A DNA stretch of 64,000 nt from Neptunitalea chrysea (lineage in GTDB: Bacteria > Bacteroidota > Bacteroidia > Flavobacteriales > Flavobacteriaceae): the NCBI RefSeq assembly GCF_027924145.1, contig NZ_BRVP01000002.1:1-64000 (forward strand), written 5' to 3'. The notes beneath the pieces were generated by a model that had not been told where the DNA came from, ran no database searches, and saw only the letters and a program-made list of their open reading frames with translations. Positions 1 to 8,545 of this stretch are shown here, one piece after another. Each line of letters opens with the position of its first letter. Within the stretch, counting starts at the first letter, position 1. A program made the position numbers and the translations under genes.

Positions 1-12
1 AAATAATATAGT

Positions 13-39
13 AAAAGCCGCTTTTTAGCGGCTTTTTTT
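13..39 (+). terminator. Intrinsic terminator of a gene left of the window
   Basis: A perfect 10-bp stem (AAAAGCCGCT / AGCGGCTTTT) closes a four-T loop and runs into a T tract. It probably ends a plus-strand gene lying before the window. The amidase remnant begins directly after it. Confidence 0.8.
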
Positions 40-50
40 ATGATTGATTT

Positions 51-195
51 ATGGCGTCTTTAGTTCCTTCAGTAATGTTAGAGCTTGGTTTTTTTAACCA
101 ATGAAGAAGATAAAGTCAAATTAACGAATGAAGCTTCTCAAAAAGAGATAGCTCAAAGTATATTTTCTAGTTTAGAGAAGATAGCAACGAATTGA
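51..195 (+). pseudogene. Decayed C-terminal end of an N-acetylmuramoyl-L-alanine amidase
   Basis: Read in one frame from 51 the DNA gives MASLVPSVMLELGFF. Read one base later from about 94 it gives LTNEEDKVKLTNE, then QKEIAQSIFSSLEKIA, then a stop at 193-195. Joined, this reads PSVMLELGFLTN followed by a helical tail, which resembles the last strand and helix of zinc-dependent cell-wall amidases (the PSVLVELGFLTN-type motif). The frames switch at a run of seven T at 89-95; six T would restore one frame. The catalytic part is missing and a terminator lies just upstream, so this is a 5'-truncated, frameshifted remnant. The family call rests on the motif alone. Confidence 0.6.
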
Positions 196-223
196 TATAT
201 AACTATCATTTTAAAGAGTAGAG

Positions 224-253
224 AAGGTTATCCAATTTTGGGTAACCTTTTTT
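224..253 (+). terminator. Intrinsic terminator after the amidase remnant
   Basis: A 10-bp stem with one G-T wobble (AAGGTTATCC / GGGTAACCTT) has a six-base loop and a T tract. It is the expected terminator of the former amidase gene. From 254 to 409 I see only AT-rich leader DNA of the next gene and no promoter I would defend. Confidence 0.75.
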
Positions 254-409
254 GTATAGCACTTTTAGCACTCTTTATGCTTTACTACCATAAGAATACC
301 ATTTTATACGTATGTTATTGAATATTAATATATTATACTTTTAACATATCAATAAAAATATAAGCTCCCAAATTTTATAAATGTTAAACCTTAATCTAAT
401 TTTTTTGTT

Positions 410-1537
410 ATGTGTACAAGTATTACAATCAACAGTAAAGATGGAAACACCATCGTAGGACGCAGCATGGAAAATGCTGTATTTATGGATTCTAATGTAT
501 TTTTTCGTCCGGAAGGATATCCTTATGTTCAGGACAAAATTATTCTGTGTAAGAAGTTTGAATTATTAGGTGCTGACGTAGCGGACTTAAAAGTAATGAA
601 TGATGCAAAGCTACTTACTTGGAAAGGTCTTTATTCTTTTATAGGAATGAATGCTTTAGGAACGGGGTTAGCTACCAATGGAATGAATAGTGAAGGGTTG
701 GTTACCGGAGATATGACCCTGACTTGTAGTATGTATGAAAGTGGCAAAGGTGCACCAGCAAATTCGGTATTATGGTATCCTTATGTGACTAATTGGATTT
801 TAAGTACCTGTGCTAATTGTGAAGATGTGAAAAATAACTTGCCTAATTTGGTGGTAACAAATCCTCTTGGTGATTTAATGCCTGAAAAATATAAAGGGTT
901 TCTATTACATTTTCCGGTGAATGATGCCCAAGGTAATGCCATTGTAGTGGAGTATACAGATGGACAGTTGCATATTTATGATAATACAGAAATAGGTGTT
1001 TTAACTAATGATCCTATTTTTCCTTGGCAAACACAAAACCTAATTAATTACGCTAACATAACACCTGTTAATCAATCTGAGCATACAGGAACACGATTTT
1101 CAGTGAGTTCACCATCTCAAGGTACCGGATTTATAGGGTTACCTGCAAGTTCTACCCCGGTAGATAGATTTGTGAGAGCTGCTATGATGGTAAATTATGC
1201 TTTTCCACAACAGACAGGGAAGGAAGCAGTTAATCTTGCTATTCATGTATTGAATACAGTAGATATTCCGTTTGGAATTAGCAGAACCAAAACAGATGCT
1301 CAACCTGTAAGTGGAGAAAGCGATTTTACAGAATGGATTACCGTTTCAGATACTCAAAACTTGAAGTATTATGTTCGCATGTACGATTCTCCTTCTGTGT
1401 TTTTAATTGATTTTAAACAGTTGTTGGAAACTTACAAAGACGATTTGTCTCAATTATTAGAGATTACTATAGATATTCCAGTTAAAGATCTAGCCATAGA
1501 TTTAACTGAAGAATATACGAGCGCTGCTGCTATGTAA
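410..1537 (+). CDS. Choloylglycine hydrolase / penicillin V acylase family amidase
   Basis: This is an N-terminal-nucleophile hydrolase of the linear amide C-N hydrolase family (bile salt hydrolase, penicillin V acylase, acyl-homoserine-lactone acylase relatives). Cys2 would become the N-terminal nucleophile after Met removal, and no signal peptide precedes it. The other family positions are visible: Arg18, Asn93 in the MNSEGL segment, Asn200 in LTNDPIFPWQ and Arg253 in VDRFVR. At position 21, where bile salt hydrolases usually have Asp, this protein has Glu (GRSMEN). The length of 375 residues is at the upper end for the family. The natural substrate cannot be told from the sequence; a marine or soil bacterium is more likely to use it on acyl amides than on bile salts. 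It is a single gene with its own terminator. Confidence 0.88.
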   Translation: MCTSITINSKDGNTIVGRSMENAVFMDSNVFFRPEGYPYVQDKIILCKKFELLGADVADLKVMNDAKLLTWKGLYSFIGMNALGTGLATNGMNSEGLVTGDMTLTCSMYESGKGAPANSVLWYPYVTNWILSTCANCEDVKNNLPNLVVTNPLGDLMPEKYKGFLLHFPVNDAQGNAIVVEYTDGQLHIYDNTEIGVLTNDPIFPWQTQNLINYANITPVNQSEHTGTRFSVSSPSQGTGFIGLPASSTPVDRFVRAAMMVNYAFPQQTGKEAVNLAIHVLNTVDIPFGISRTKTDAQPVSGESDFTEWITVSDTQNLKYYVRMYDSPSVFLIDFKQLLETYKDDLSQLLEITIDIPVKDLAIDLTEEYTSAAAM

Positions 1538-1563
1538 GATTTTTAGAATACTTTCTATATAAA

Positions 1564-1598
1564 AAAGCGCTACTTAGATGCTATAAGTGGCGCTTTAT
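1564..1598. terminator. Bidirectional intrinsic terminator
   Basis: A 13-bp stem with one wobble (AAAGCGCTACTTA / TAAGTGGCGCTTT) lies between two convergent genes, with A and T tracts on either side, so it can serve both strands. Confidence 0.75.
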
Positions 1599-1624
1599 TA
1601 ATATGTGTTTAGTCTGTTATTCGT

Positions 1625-2344
1625 CTATGGGTACCATTTAAGTTGTTTTACTTGAATGGTTTTATTTTGTGAAGTTACCAATTCTTTAAATTTAGCAATA
1701 TCGCTTTTCCCGTCTTGTCCTCTGTAGTGGTAAGGATATACCATTTTAGGTTTAAAATCTAAAACGGCCTCAGCGGCTTTATCAACCGTCATGGTATAGG
1801 GTAGATTCATGCATACGAACGCCATATCAATATCTTTAAGGTTACGCATTTCAGGAATATCTTCCGTATCTCCGCTTATGTATATTCTTTGGTCGTTTAT
1901 AGTTAACACATATCCATTGCCTCTTCCTTTGGTATGAAATTGTTTAGCTTCCTCTCGTAAGTTATACATAAGGGTAGCCTCAAATGAGATTCCGGAAAGA
2001 TCTTTTATGTCTCCATTGTTCATAACCACTAGATGTTTTTTCAAGCTTTCCGGTAATTTGTCGGCAACTGCTTGCGGAGCTATCATGATTGCATTGGCTA
2101 ATTTTAGACTTTTTAAAACCTCTATATTCAAATGATCTCCATGGATATCTGTTAACAATATGATATCTGGTGCACCATGTGCATTAAAAATATTCCCCTG
2201 TACAGCAGGGTCTACGAAAATAGTGGCTTCTGGAGTTTTTAAAATAAAGGAGGCATGTTCTACAGGTATAATTTCAAGTTCTTTGGGTTGAGAGCATCCA
2301 ACAGAAGATACTATACATACCAGTACGATTAAAAAGTTTTTCAT
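1625..2344 (-). CDS. Metallo-beta-lactamase-fold lipoprotein, UlaG-like hydrolase
   Basis: The N-terminus is a lipoprotein signal ending at a cysteine near residue 17 (SSVGC). The mature part has a metallo-beta-lactamase fold: the metal motif is HGDH at 68-71 in TDIHGDHLN, followed by ISGDTED near the second metal site and YPYHYRG near the end. The short form of the motif and the small size (239 residues) point to the UlaG-like / Lactamase_B_3 branch rather than true beta-lactamases. It should sit anchored in the periplasm or outer membrane as a hydrolase of unknown substrate. It is the distal member of a minus-strand group that also includes the next three genes, with gaps below 65 bp. Confidence 0.82.
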   Translation of the reverse strand: MKNFLIVLVCIVSSVGCSQPKELEIIPVEHASFILKTPEATIFVDPAVQGNIFNAHGAPDIILLTDIHGDHLNIEVLKSLKLANAIMIAPQAVADKLPESLKKHLVVMNNGDIKDLSGISFEATLMYNLREEAKQFHTKGRGNGYVLTINDQRIYISGDTEDIPEMRNLKDIDMAFVCMNLPYTMTVDKAAEAVLDFKPKMVYPYHYRGQDGKSDIAKFKELVTSQNKTIQVKQLKWYP

Positions 2345-2407
2345 AATGATGGGTTTTGTTAGTAAGATACAGATTCAGAAGCAATATCTAAAGATGTTTA
2401 GTAGAAG

Positions 2408-3106
2408 TTAGGGAGTTTCAAGCTTAAATTCTGCCAGTTTAGTAAGTTTTTGGTGTTTTAAATACCAGTCATTACAAACAAATTCTATTTTATTAACCGT
2501 AAATACTCCAAAGTCAAAATCTCTATAACTTTCGAGAAGTTTAGCTAGTTGAACTGGATCTTTTAAAGCTGTTTTAAACCGAGCCACAGTGGAATGTGCT
2601 GTTTGAATGGTATAGCGTTTATCTATGCTCTGTTGTAAATTAGAATTTTTAAAATTCGTTCGGAGCTGATCTCTTAATGTATTGATTATATCACTTTCTG
2701 GAAATCCTTGAATAATAATGCACGAATCTGACGCTGTAATACCTTTAAATGAAATTTTAAAGGGAGGAATATGGTTAATGCTAGTTTGTATTAGATGAAG
2801 ATATTCTTTCAATGGAATAGCCGTTAGATCAAATCCATTATAGCATGATATAATAGACATCAGGGTAATATGAATATCTGTATTAGGATAAAAGTATTGT
2901 TCGGGCTCAATCTGCTTAACTTCTAATAAAAATTCTTGAATTTTTTTATTAACAGTTTCACTTGGTCTTATGACTAAAGTAACTCCTAATCGGGTATCAT
3001 TTTTTACGTCAATTAAAGAATCGGTAGTGTAGTTACCAGAGCCTATTTTTTCAATAGACCTATTATACAAATCGTTGTAATGAGTTTTTAAATCCATTTT
3101 ACTCAA
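2408..3106 (-). CDS. 2H phosphoesterase / 2'-5' RNA ligase family protein
   Basis: Two HxT motifs, HIT at 79-81 and HST at 171-173, are spaced about 90 residues apart, which is the signature of the 2H phosphoesterase superfamily (2'-5' RNA ligase, cyclic phosphodiesterase, LigT). These enzymes act on 2',3'-cyclic or 2'-5' phosphodiester bonds of RNA or nucleotides. There is no signal peptide, so it is cytoplasmic. The family placement is secure; the substrate is unknown. It lies in the minus-strand group with the YdeI-like protein and pepT. Confidence 0.75.
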   Translation of the reverse strand: MSKMDLKTHYNDLYNRSIEKIGSGNYTTDSLIDVKNDTRLGVTLVIRPSETVNKKIQEFLLEVKQIEPEQYFYPNTDIHITLMSIISCYNGFDLTAIPLKEYLHLIQTSINHIPPFKISFKGITASDSCIIIQGFPESDIINTLRDQLRTNFKNSNLQQSIDKRYTIQTAHSTVARFKTALKDPVQLAKLLESYRDFDFGVFTVNKIEFVCNDWYLKHQKLTKLAEFKLETP

Positions 3107-3150
3107 TAATTGAGATTAAATGCTCCGAGACTTGCCCCGAAGTGGTTTAG

Positions 3151-3738
3151 TTAACAATTACGATATTTGTCATGAAGACCAATCCCCTGGAATATCATAG
3201 GTGTTATTTTTTCTAAGCGTGCTAGTTTGGTAGCTGCTCGTTTAGCCTCTAAAATATAGCTGGCGTATTCTTTTCTTCTACCAGGCGTAAGTTTATCAAA
3301 TGCTTCTTTAAATAATGTATCGTTATCAAGTGCTGATTGAAGAACCGGATCAAGTTCTATAGCCTTAGATCGATCCGGTTTTATTTCTAATCCTTGTAAT
3401 TGATTTTCGATAGCCTCTTTAATATATTCAAGTAGTAAGGTTTCGTTGATATCCTCAACACTTTCAAAACGCCATTGACGTAAGGCTTTAGTTTTGCCTT
3501 CTTGAGCATTTAATAATGCACCGTGCTTATCTTTAAGTAATGCTCCTTGAAAAAACCAAAGCCCGAAATGATTTTTAAAAGCCCCAATGCCAACAACATT
3601 TTTATTGTTTATGGTATAAACAGGCGCTCCCCATTTAATAGTTTCTTCCAGTTCGGTTTGTAAAATAACAGTTCGAATTCTCTCCAATCCTGCTTTCCAC
3701 TTGTTATGTTTTTCAATATAAGCAATTACTTTTTCCAT
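3151..3738 (-). CDS. YdeI/OmpD-associated family protein (DUF1801 plus OmdA-like tail)
   Basis: Residues about 15-115 form a DUF1801-type domain (ETIKWGAPVY, IGAFKNHFGLWF). The C-terminus carries the bacteriocin-protection/OmdA-like segment (PGRRKEYASYILEAK), a combination typical of YdeI-type proteins. No enzymatic activity is established for this family, and I infer none. It is cytoplasmic, 195 residues, and lies 15 bp downstream of pepT on the same strand. Confidence 0.78.
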   Translation of the reverse strand: MEKVIAYIEKHNKWKAGLERIRTVILQTELEETIKWGAPVYTINNKNVVGIGAFKNHFGLWFFQGALLKDKHGALLNAQEGKTKALRQWRFESVEDINETLLLEYIKEAIENQLQGLEIKPDRSKAIELDPVLQSALDNDTLFKEAFDKLTPGRRKEYASYILEAKRAATKLARLEKITPMIFQGIGLHDKYRNC

Positions 3739-3753
3739 AAGCCACTAGTTTTA

Positions 3754-4989
3754 TTAGGCTTCCGTGGCTTTGCTAGCGGTAAGTTCAGCAATTTTTACAA
3801 TTACCTCAGTGGCCTTTTCCATGTTTTTTACAGGAACGTATTCAAATTTTCCGTGGAAATTATGTCCTCCTGCAAAAATATTAGGACACGGTAATCCCAT
3901 AAAGCTTAGTTGAGAGCCGTCTGTACCTCCTCTAATAGGCTTTATGATAGGTTTAATATCTAAAGCTTCCATAGCCTCTTTAGCCGTATGCACAATTTCA
4001 ATAACCGGTTCTACCTTTTCTCTCATATTATAATACTGATCTTTAATGTCTAGTAAAACAACATCTCCGAATTTAGAGTTTAGGTCGGCCTCAATATTAT
4101 ATAATAACTCTTTACGAGCTTCAAAAGCCTTTCTGTCATGATCTCTTATAATATATTCAAGAGTGGTATTTTCAATAGACCCTGAAATGGTATGTAAGTG
4201 AAAAAATCCTTCTCGTCCGGTAGTTTTTTCAGGTACTTCATCTTTTGGCAAGGCGTTCATAAACTCATTTGCTAAGGTAATAGCATTTACCATTTTATCT
4301 TTTGCATAACCAGGGTGAACGCTTTTTCCTTTAAAAGTTACTTTAGCACCGGCAGCATTAAAGTTCTCAAATTCTAACTCTCCAATCTGACTGCCATCCA
4401 TGGTATACGCCCATTGAGCACCAAATTTTTCAACATCAAATTTGTGAGCGCCACGGCCTATTTCTTCATCAGGAGTAAACCCTATTCTAATTTTACCATG
4501 TTTTATTTCAGGATGTTCAATTAGGTATTCCATAGCGGTTACAATTTCTGTAATACCGGCTTTATCATCTGCACCTAAAAGGGTAGTACCATCAGTAGTA
4601 ATAAGGGTTTGCCCTTTGTATAAAAGGAGATCTTCAAAATAATCAGGACTTAGAATAATGTTTTCTTCTTCATTTAGAACAATATCTTTTCCATCATAAT
4701 CTTCTATAATCTGTGGATTTACATTTGTACCCGAAAAATCAGGACTCGTATCAAAATGCGCAATAAATCCAATCGTGGGTACCTCGTGCTCTACATTAGA
4801 AGGTAAGGTAGCCATAATGTATGCATTTTCATCTATGGTTACATCGTCTAACCCTATTTCTTTTAATTCTTCAACAAGTTTATTTGCTAAATCCCATTGC
4901 TTTTCTGTACTAGGGGTAGTTTCAGAAGCAGGATCCGATTGCGTATCAATGGTTATATAACTTATAAATCTATCAATAATAGGTTTCAT
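3754..4989 (-). CDS. pepT: Peptidase T (tripeptide aminopeptidase)
   Basis: This is a cytoplasmic di-zinc M20B aminopeptidase that releases N-terminal residues from tripeptides. All zinc and catalytic motifs are present: AHFDTSPD for the first His and the catalytic Asp, LLGADDKAG for the bridging Asp, PDEEIGRG for the general-base Glu and metal Glu, and the late [10 protein letters not shown] with the last His. The dimerisation domain is inserted in the middle. At 411 residues it matches the family length of about 405-410. The start is the first ATG after a promoter-like box at 5018-5025. It leads a minus-strand group of four genes. Confidence 0.95.
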   Translation of the reverse strand: MKPIIDRFISYITIDTQSDPASETTPSTEKQWDLANKLVEELKEIGLDDVTIDENAYIMATLPSNVEHEVPTIGFIAHFDTSPDFSGTNVNPQIIEDYDGKDIVLNEEENIILSPDYFEDLLLYKGQTLITTDGTTLLGADDKAGITEIVTAMEYLIEHPEIKHGKIRIGFTPDEEIGRGAHKFDVEKFGAQWAYTMDGSQIGELEFENFNAAGAKVTFKGKSVHPGYAKDKMVNAITLANEFMNALPKDEVPEKTTGREGFFHLHTISGSIENTTLEYIIRDHDRKAFEARKELLYNIEADLNSKFGDVVLLDIKDQYYNMREKVEPVIEIVHTAKEAMEALDIKPIIKPIRGGTDGSQLSFMGLPCPNIFAGGHNFHGKFEYVPVKNMEKATEVIVKIAELTASKATEA

Positions 4990-5017
4990 AAAAATGAATT
5001 TTTCAATTGTATAAATT

Positions 5018-5025
5018 CAAAAGTA
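5018..5025 (-). promoter_or_regulatory. -7 box upstream of pepT
   Basis: On the minus strand the bases read TACTTTTG, a perfect TAnnTTTG box of the Bacteroidota primary sigma factor. It lies 28 nt before the pepT start. Confidence 0.5.
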
Positions 5026-5077
5026 CAATCTATTTAAGCTATTCTAAAGTTTTCTTTATAATAAAATCTATATAACG

Positions 5078-5085
5078 TACTTTTG
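5078..5085 (+). promoter_or_regulatory. -7 box upstream of pyrD
   Basis: The plus strand reads TACTTTTG, the same octamer as the divergent pepT box, 32 nt before the pyrD start. No clear TTG is seen at the -33 position. Confidence 0.5.
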
Positions 5086-5117
5086 CCATAGCTTTTAAAC
5101 ACACAACATTATCCAGT

Positions 5118-6143
5118 ATGTATAAACAACTCATTAGACCTGTTTTATTTAGTTTTGATCCTGAGAAAGTGCACCATTTTACTTTTTCTTTTTTACGATT
5201 TTCTCAAAAGATGCCTTTTGTAAAAAGTATATTAAAAAGCAAGTTTGATGTAACTCATCCAGCTTTAGAAAGAGAAGTGTTTGGGTTGAAATTTAAAAAC
5301 CCTGTAGGATTGGCAGCAGGTTTTGATAAGGATGCTAAGCTTTATAAGGAATTATCAAACTTAGGTTTTGGTTTTATTGAGATAGGTACCTTAACTCCTA
5401 AAGCACAACCAGGAAACCCTAAGAAACGATTGTTTAGGTTAAAAGCAGATCAAGCTATTATCAATAGAATGGGATTCAATAATGGTGGTGTAGTAGAAGC
5501 GGTAGAACGTTTGAAAAAGAATACCGATGTATTGATAGGAGGGAATATAGGTAAAAACAAGGTTACCCCAAATGAAGAGGCTGTGGAAGATTATAAAATA
5601 TGCTTTGACGCTTTATTTGATTATGTAGATTATTTTGTGGTAAATGTAAGTAGTCCTAATACACCTAATTTAAGAGCATTACAGGATAAAGAACCATTAA
5701 CCTTGTTATTGAGAACGTTAATGGAAAAGAATAGCCAAAAGCCTTCACAGAAACCTATATTGTTAAAAATAGCACCAGATCTTACCGATGAGCAATTACT
5801 GGATATTATTGATATTGTTTCGGAAACTAAGATTGATGGTGTGATTGCTACTAATACCACTATTGGTAGGGATGATTTACAATCGGAGGCTAACTTGGTA
5901 AAAGAAACCGGTGGATTAAGCGGAAAACCATTAACCAAACGTAGTACTGAGGTAATTAGATTTTTAGCGGAGAAAAGCAATAAGGCATTCCCAATTATTG
6001 GGGTAGGTGGTATTCATTCGGCTAAAGACGCTTTGGATAAGTTAGATGCTGGGGCAGATTTAGTACAGTTGTATACCGGATTTATTTATGAAGGCCCTCA
6101 GTTAATTAAAGATATTAATAAAGCAATTATTGCAAGATCATAA
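5118..6143 (+). CDS. pyrD: Dihydroorotate dehydrogenase (quinone), class 2
   Basis: It oxidises dihydroorotate to orotate in pyrimidine synthesis, passing electrons to membrane quinone. The N-terminal helices (residues about 1-45) match the membrane-associating extension of class 2 enzymes. The FMN barrel follows: [12 protein letters not shown] at 61-72, the catalytic-serine motif [11 protein letters not shown] at 176-186, and the late GVGGI and LVQLYTGF phosphate-binding segments. The length of 341 residues is normal. mazG follows after 11 bp, probably in one transcript. Confidence 0.95.
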   Translation: MYKQLIRPVLFSFDPEKVHHFTFSFLRFSQKMPFVKSILKSKFDVTHPALEREVFGLKFKNPVGLAAGFDKDAKLYKELSNLGFGFIEIGTLTPKAQPGNPKKRLFRLKADQAIINRMGFNNGGVVEAVERLKKNTDVLIGGNIGKNKVTPNEEAVEDYKICFDALFDYVDYFVVNVSSPNTPNLRALQDKEPLTLLLRTLMEKNSQKPSQKPILLKIAPDLTDEQLLDIIDIVSETKIDGVIATNTTIGRDDLQSEANLVKETGGLSGKPLTKRSTEVIRFLAEKSNKAFPIIGVGGIHSAKDALDKLDAGADLVQLYTGFIYEGPQLIKDINKAIIARS

Positions 6144-6154
6144 AGTATACTGTT

Positions 6155-6928
6155 ATGAATAGCAGAGAAACACAATTAAAAGCATTTGACCGATTATTAA
6201 CTATTATGGATGAGTTGCGTGAGCAATGTCCGTGGGATCAAAAACAAACCATGGAAACACTTAGGCCTCTTACCATAGAAGAAACTTACGAGCTTGGAGA
6301 TGCTATTTTGGATAAGGATTTACAAGAGGTAAAGAAGGAGTTAGGAGATGTTTTATTACACATTGTATTCTACGCTAAAATAGGAAGTGAAACCAATGAT
6401 TTTGATATTGCCGATGTGATTAATTCGCTTTGTGAAAAGTTAATTTATCGTCATCCTCATATCTATGGAGATACCAAAGTAAAGGATGCGAAACAGGTGA
6501 AAGAAAACTGGGAAAAATTAAAATTAAAAGAGGGCAAGAAAAGTGTATTGGAAGGAGTTCCAAAAAGCCTTCCTGCTCTGGTAAAAGCAAACCGAATTCA
6601 GGATAAAGTTTCCGGAGTTGGATTTGATTGGGAAGAACCGCAACAGGTTTTTGAAAAACTAAAAGAAGAGTTAGAAGAACTTCAGGAAGAGGTATATCAG
6701 CAGAATCAATCTGAGATTGAAGCGGAGTTTGGAGACGTTTTATTTAGCATGATTAACTATGCTCGTTTCTTAAAAGTAGATCCTGAAAATGCTCTTGAAC
6801 GTACCAATAAAAAGTTTATAAAACGCTTTACCTACCTTGAGGAAAAAGCCTCTGAAATGGGAAAATCTCTAAAAGATATGACCCTTTCAGAGATGGATAT
6901 TTTTTGGGAAGAAGCCAAAAAACTTTAA
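6155..6928 (+). CDS. mazG: Nucleoside triphosphate pyrophosphohydrolase MazG
   Basis: This is the house-cleaning enzyme that hydrolyses NTPs and non-canonical NTPs to the monophosphates. Two MazG domains are seen: an N-terminal one with CPWDQKQT, EETYEL and KKELGDVLLH (ExxE-x-D metal-binding pattern), and a C-terminal one with KEELEELQEE and EFGDVLFSM. The length of 257 residues is standard. It is cytoplasmic, follows pyrD by 11 bp and ends 9 bp from the convergent regulator gene. Confidence 0.93.
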   Translation: MNSRETQLKAFDRLLTIMDELREQCPWDQKQTMETLRPLTIEETYELGDAILDKDLQEVKKELGDVLLHIVFYAKIGSETNDFDIADVINSLCEKLIYRHPHIYGDTKVKDAKQVKENWEKLKLKEGKKSVLEGVPKSLPALVKANRIQDKVSGVGFDWEEPQQVFEKLKEELEELQEEVYQQNQSEIEAEFGDVLFSMINYARFLKVDPENALERTNKKFIKRFTYLEEKASEMGKSLKDMTLSEMDIFWEEAKKL

Positions 6929-6937
6929 AGTATTACT

Positions 6938-8419
6938 TTACGAAAACTTTATTATTAGCTGATTTACAATATTTTCAGTTGTTTTATTCTTTTCTATCTG
7001 CTCAATGTGTATAGGAGGGCTTTTGCGTACTTGACAATTTGTCAGTGCACAAGTTTCGCAAGTAACTCCAACTACTTCAGCGGTGATTTCTGGCTGTTCT
7101 AAAAACTTAATTTTTTGTTGTAGGCTTGGGGTAATTAAAATACCAATACTAATACTTCTTAGGTAATTATCTTTAAACGGATCGTGGGTTGTAGAACTAA
7201 AGACCAGATACTCATTATCGCTATGGTGATACGTTGAAATTTGGGCTTCAAAGTGATGTTGGTGAATGTTGTTCTTAAAATTTTGGAGTGTTTTTATAGC
7301 TACCCATTTTCTACAATAATGCTCATTCATTTCATTAGCTCTCGGCTCTTGTTGATGAGTAATATGTAGCTCTTTTTTTAGTTGATATTTATCGGTTCCT
7401 ACCTTATGTGTAAAACGTAAAAAGAACAAATTTTTCATCTGAAAATCCTTAGGTAAAATATTTGTGATACGTTGGTATAAGGTTTCCGGTGATGCATTAA
7501 ATGTTTCTATAATTTCCTCAAAGTCTTTTTGCAAAAGTTTGGGTTGCTTAAAGAAATATTGAAGCTTATCCGTAATTATTTTTCTTGGTATTAAAAGTGC
7601 ACCCGCAAAGTAAGAAGCATAGAAATTATTTAATACCTGTTCAAAATTTTCAAACTTAATCCAACTAAATGTGAATAGGCGCTCTGTATAATTTAGGTAG
7701 TTATAGGCAATTTCTTTAGCATAGATAAAAGCACGCTGCGGTTCATCAATATAATTAGCGATAAGCAATGTTTTAGTCTTAGGAATGTACACGGAACGTA
7801 AGTTCCCTAATTCGGAGTGTTTAGATAGCTCTTCCTCATTAATGGTGTAATCGTATTCTTCAATGAGAATAGACTCTAATTCTTTAGAGGTTATCTTAGT
7901 GGTAGTGTCAATTTGATAGGCCTCTATAAACTTAACAACCTTTTCTTCTAGTTCTCCAAAGAAGTTGTTATGTGCTTCTTGATAGGAGCGTAGAGAGGCT
8001 AAAAAGAAGCTTTCCCTGTTTAGGTTGTATTGTTGAGAAATTTCAATAATAGTACTTATAAACGCATTTACTTTAGCAGGCGCATTGGCTATAATATCTA
8101 TTAAGTCCCTTTCTTGAATACCAAATAAGTCTAAAGGTATTTCTTTTAAGATTTTAGACTGAAGAATATCTCCAATAGGTGCAAGATTCTTATCGAGCTT
8201 TGTAGAAACCAATTGGTCATAAGGTACGCTCAAATGTTCAGAAAGACTTATAATCTTATCGGTTTTTGGGTATTTCTTTCCTTTTTCTATTTCATTTAAG
8301 TATGATTTAGAAAGACCTGTAAGTTTTGAAAGCCCAAACAAAGATAGGTTTTTTTCAGTTCTGATTTGCTTCAGTTTTAACCCAAAAATAAGACGGATAT
8401 ATTCTTCTTCTATTGTCAT
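6938..8419 (-). CDS. XRE-family regulator of the ScfR/RamB type, divergent to aceB
   Basis: The N-terminal helix-turn-helix (residues about 10-65, with LSLFGLSKLTGLSKSYLNEI) is followed by a long middle domain and a C-terminal region with a cysteine cluster (CETCALTNCQVR). This is the architecture of the short-chain fatty acyl regulators ScfR and RamB, which control acetate and glyoxylate-cycle genes in other bacteria. The open frame extends 39 codons further upstream, but residues there are unlike the family and run across the operator; the ATG at 8419 (MTIEEEYIRLIFG) gives the usual N-terminus and 493 residues. Being divergent from aceB-aceA with a palindrome between, it probably controls the glyoxylate shunt and perhaps itself. 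Confidence 0.85.
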   Translation of the reverse strand: MTIEEEYIRLIFGLKLKQIRTEKNLSLFGLSKLTGLSKSYLNEIEKGKKYPKTDKIISLSEHLSVPYDQLVSTKLDKNLAPIGDILQSKILKEIPLDLFGIQERDLIDIIANAPAKVNAFISTIIEISQQYNLNRESFFLASLRSYQEAHNNFFGELEEKVVKFIEAYQIDTTTKITSKELESILIEEYDYTINEEELSKHSELGNLRSVYIPKTKTLLIANYIDEPQRAFIYAKEIAYNYLNYTERLFTFSWIKFENFEQVLNNFYASYFAGALLIPRKIITDKLQYFFKQPKLLQKDFEEIIETFNASPETLYQRITNILPKDFQMKNLFFLRFTHKVGTDKYQLKKELHITHQQEPRANEMNEHYCRKWVAIKTLQNFKNNIHQHHFEAQISTYHHSDNEYLVFSSTTHDPFKDNYLRSISIGILITPSLQQKIKFLEQPEITAEVVGVTCETCALTNCQVRKSPPIHIEQIEKNKTTENIVNQLIIKFS

Positions 8420-8423
8420 ACAA

Positions 8424-8431
8424 CAAAGATA
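8424..8431 (-). promoter_or_regulatory. -7 box of the ScfR-type regulator gene
   Basis: The minus strand reads TATCTTTG, a perfect TAnnTTTG box. Only 4 nt separate it from the ATG at 8419, which would make the mRNA leaderless or nearly so. No good -33 TTG is seen. Confidence 0.4.
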
Positions 8432-8474
8432 TTCTTTTTTGCGTATAAATAAAAAATAACGAAATAAATAAAAA

Positions 8475-8490
8475 AAGCGAACGTTCGCTT
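8475..8490. promoter_or_regulatory. Candidate operator of the glyoxylate-shunt regulator
   Basis: AAGCGAACGTTCGCTT is a perfect 16-bp palindrome. It stands out as GC-rich in an AT-rich divergent intergenic region and overlaps the start of the likely -33 element of aceB. It is a natural binding site for a homodimeric regulator such as the one encoded next to it. Confidence 0.65.
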
Positions 8491-8519
8491 GTTTCTTGTT
8501 TTTATTTGTTTTAATATTG
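8489..8519 (+). promoter_or_regulatory. Candidate aceB promoter
   Basis: TTG at 8489-8491 is separated by 20 nt from TAATATTG at 8512-8519, one base off the TAnnTTTG consensus. The -33 part abuts the 16-bp palindrome. The start codon lies 26 nt downstream. Confidence 0.35.
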
Positions 8520-8545
8520 TTCACACAAACAAACAAATAAATAGT

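Noticed and set aside
5630-5980. A 116-codon open frame antisense to pyrD
   Set aside because: It lies wholly inside a strongly conserved gene and the translation looks like no known family; it is a shadow of the real frame.
8420-8536. Longer N-terminus for the ScfR-type regulator
   Set aside because: The extra 39 residues (Lys/Asn/Phe-rich) do not resemble the family and would be coded across the palindrome and promoter region.
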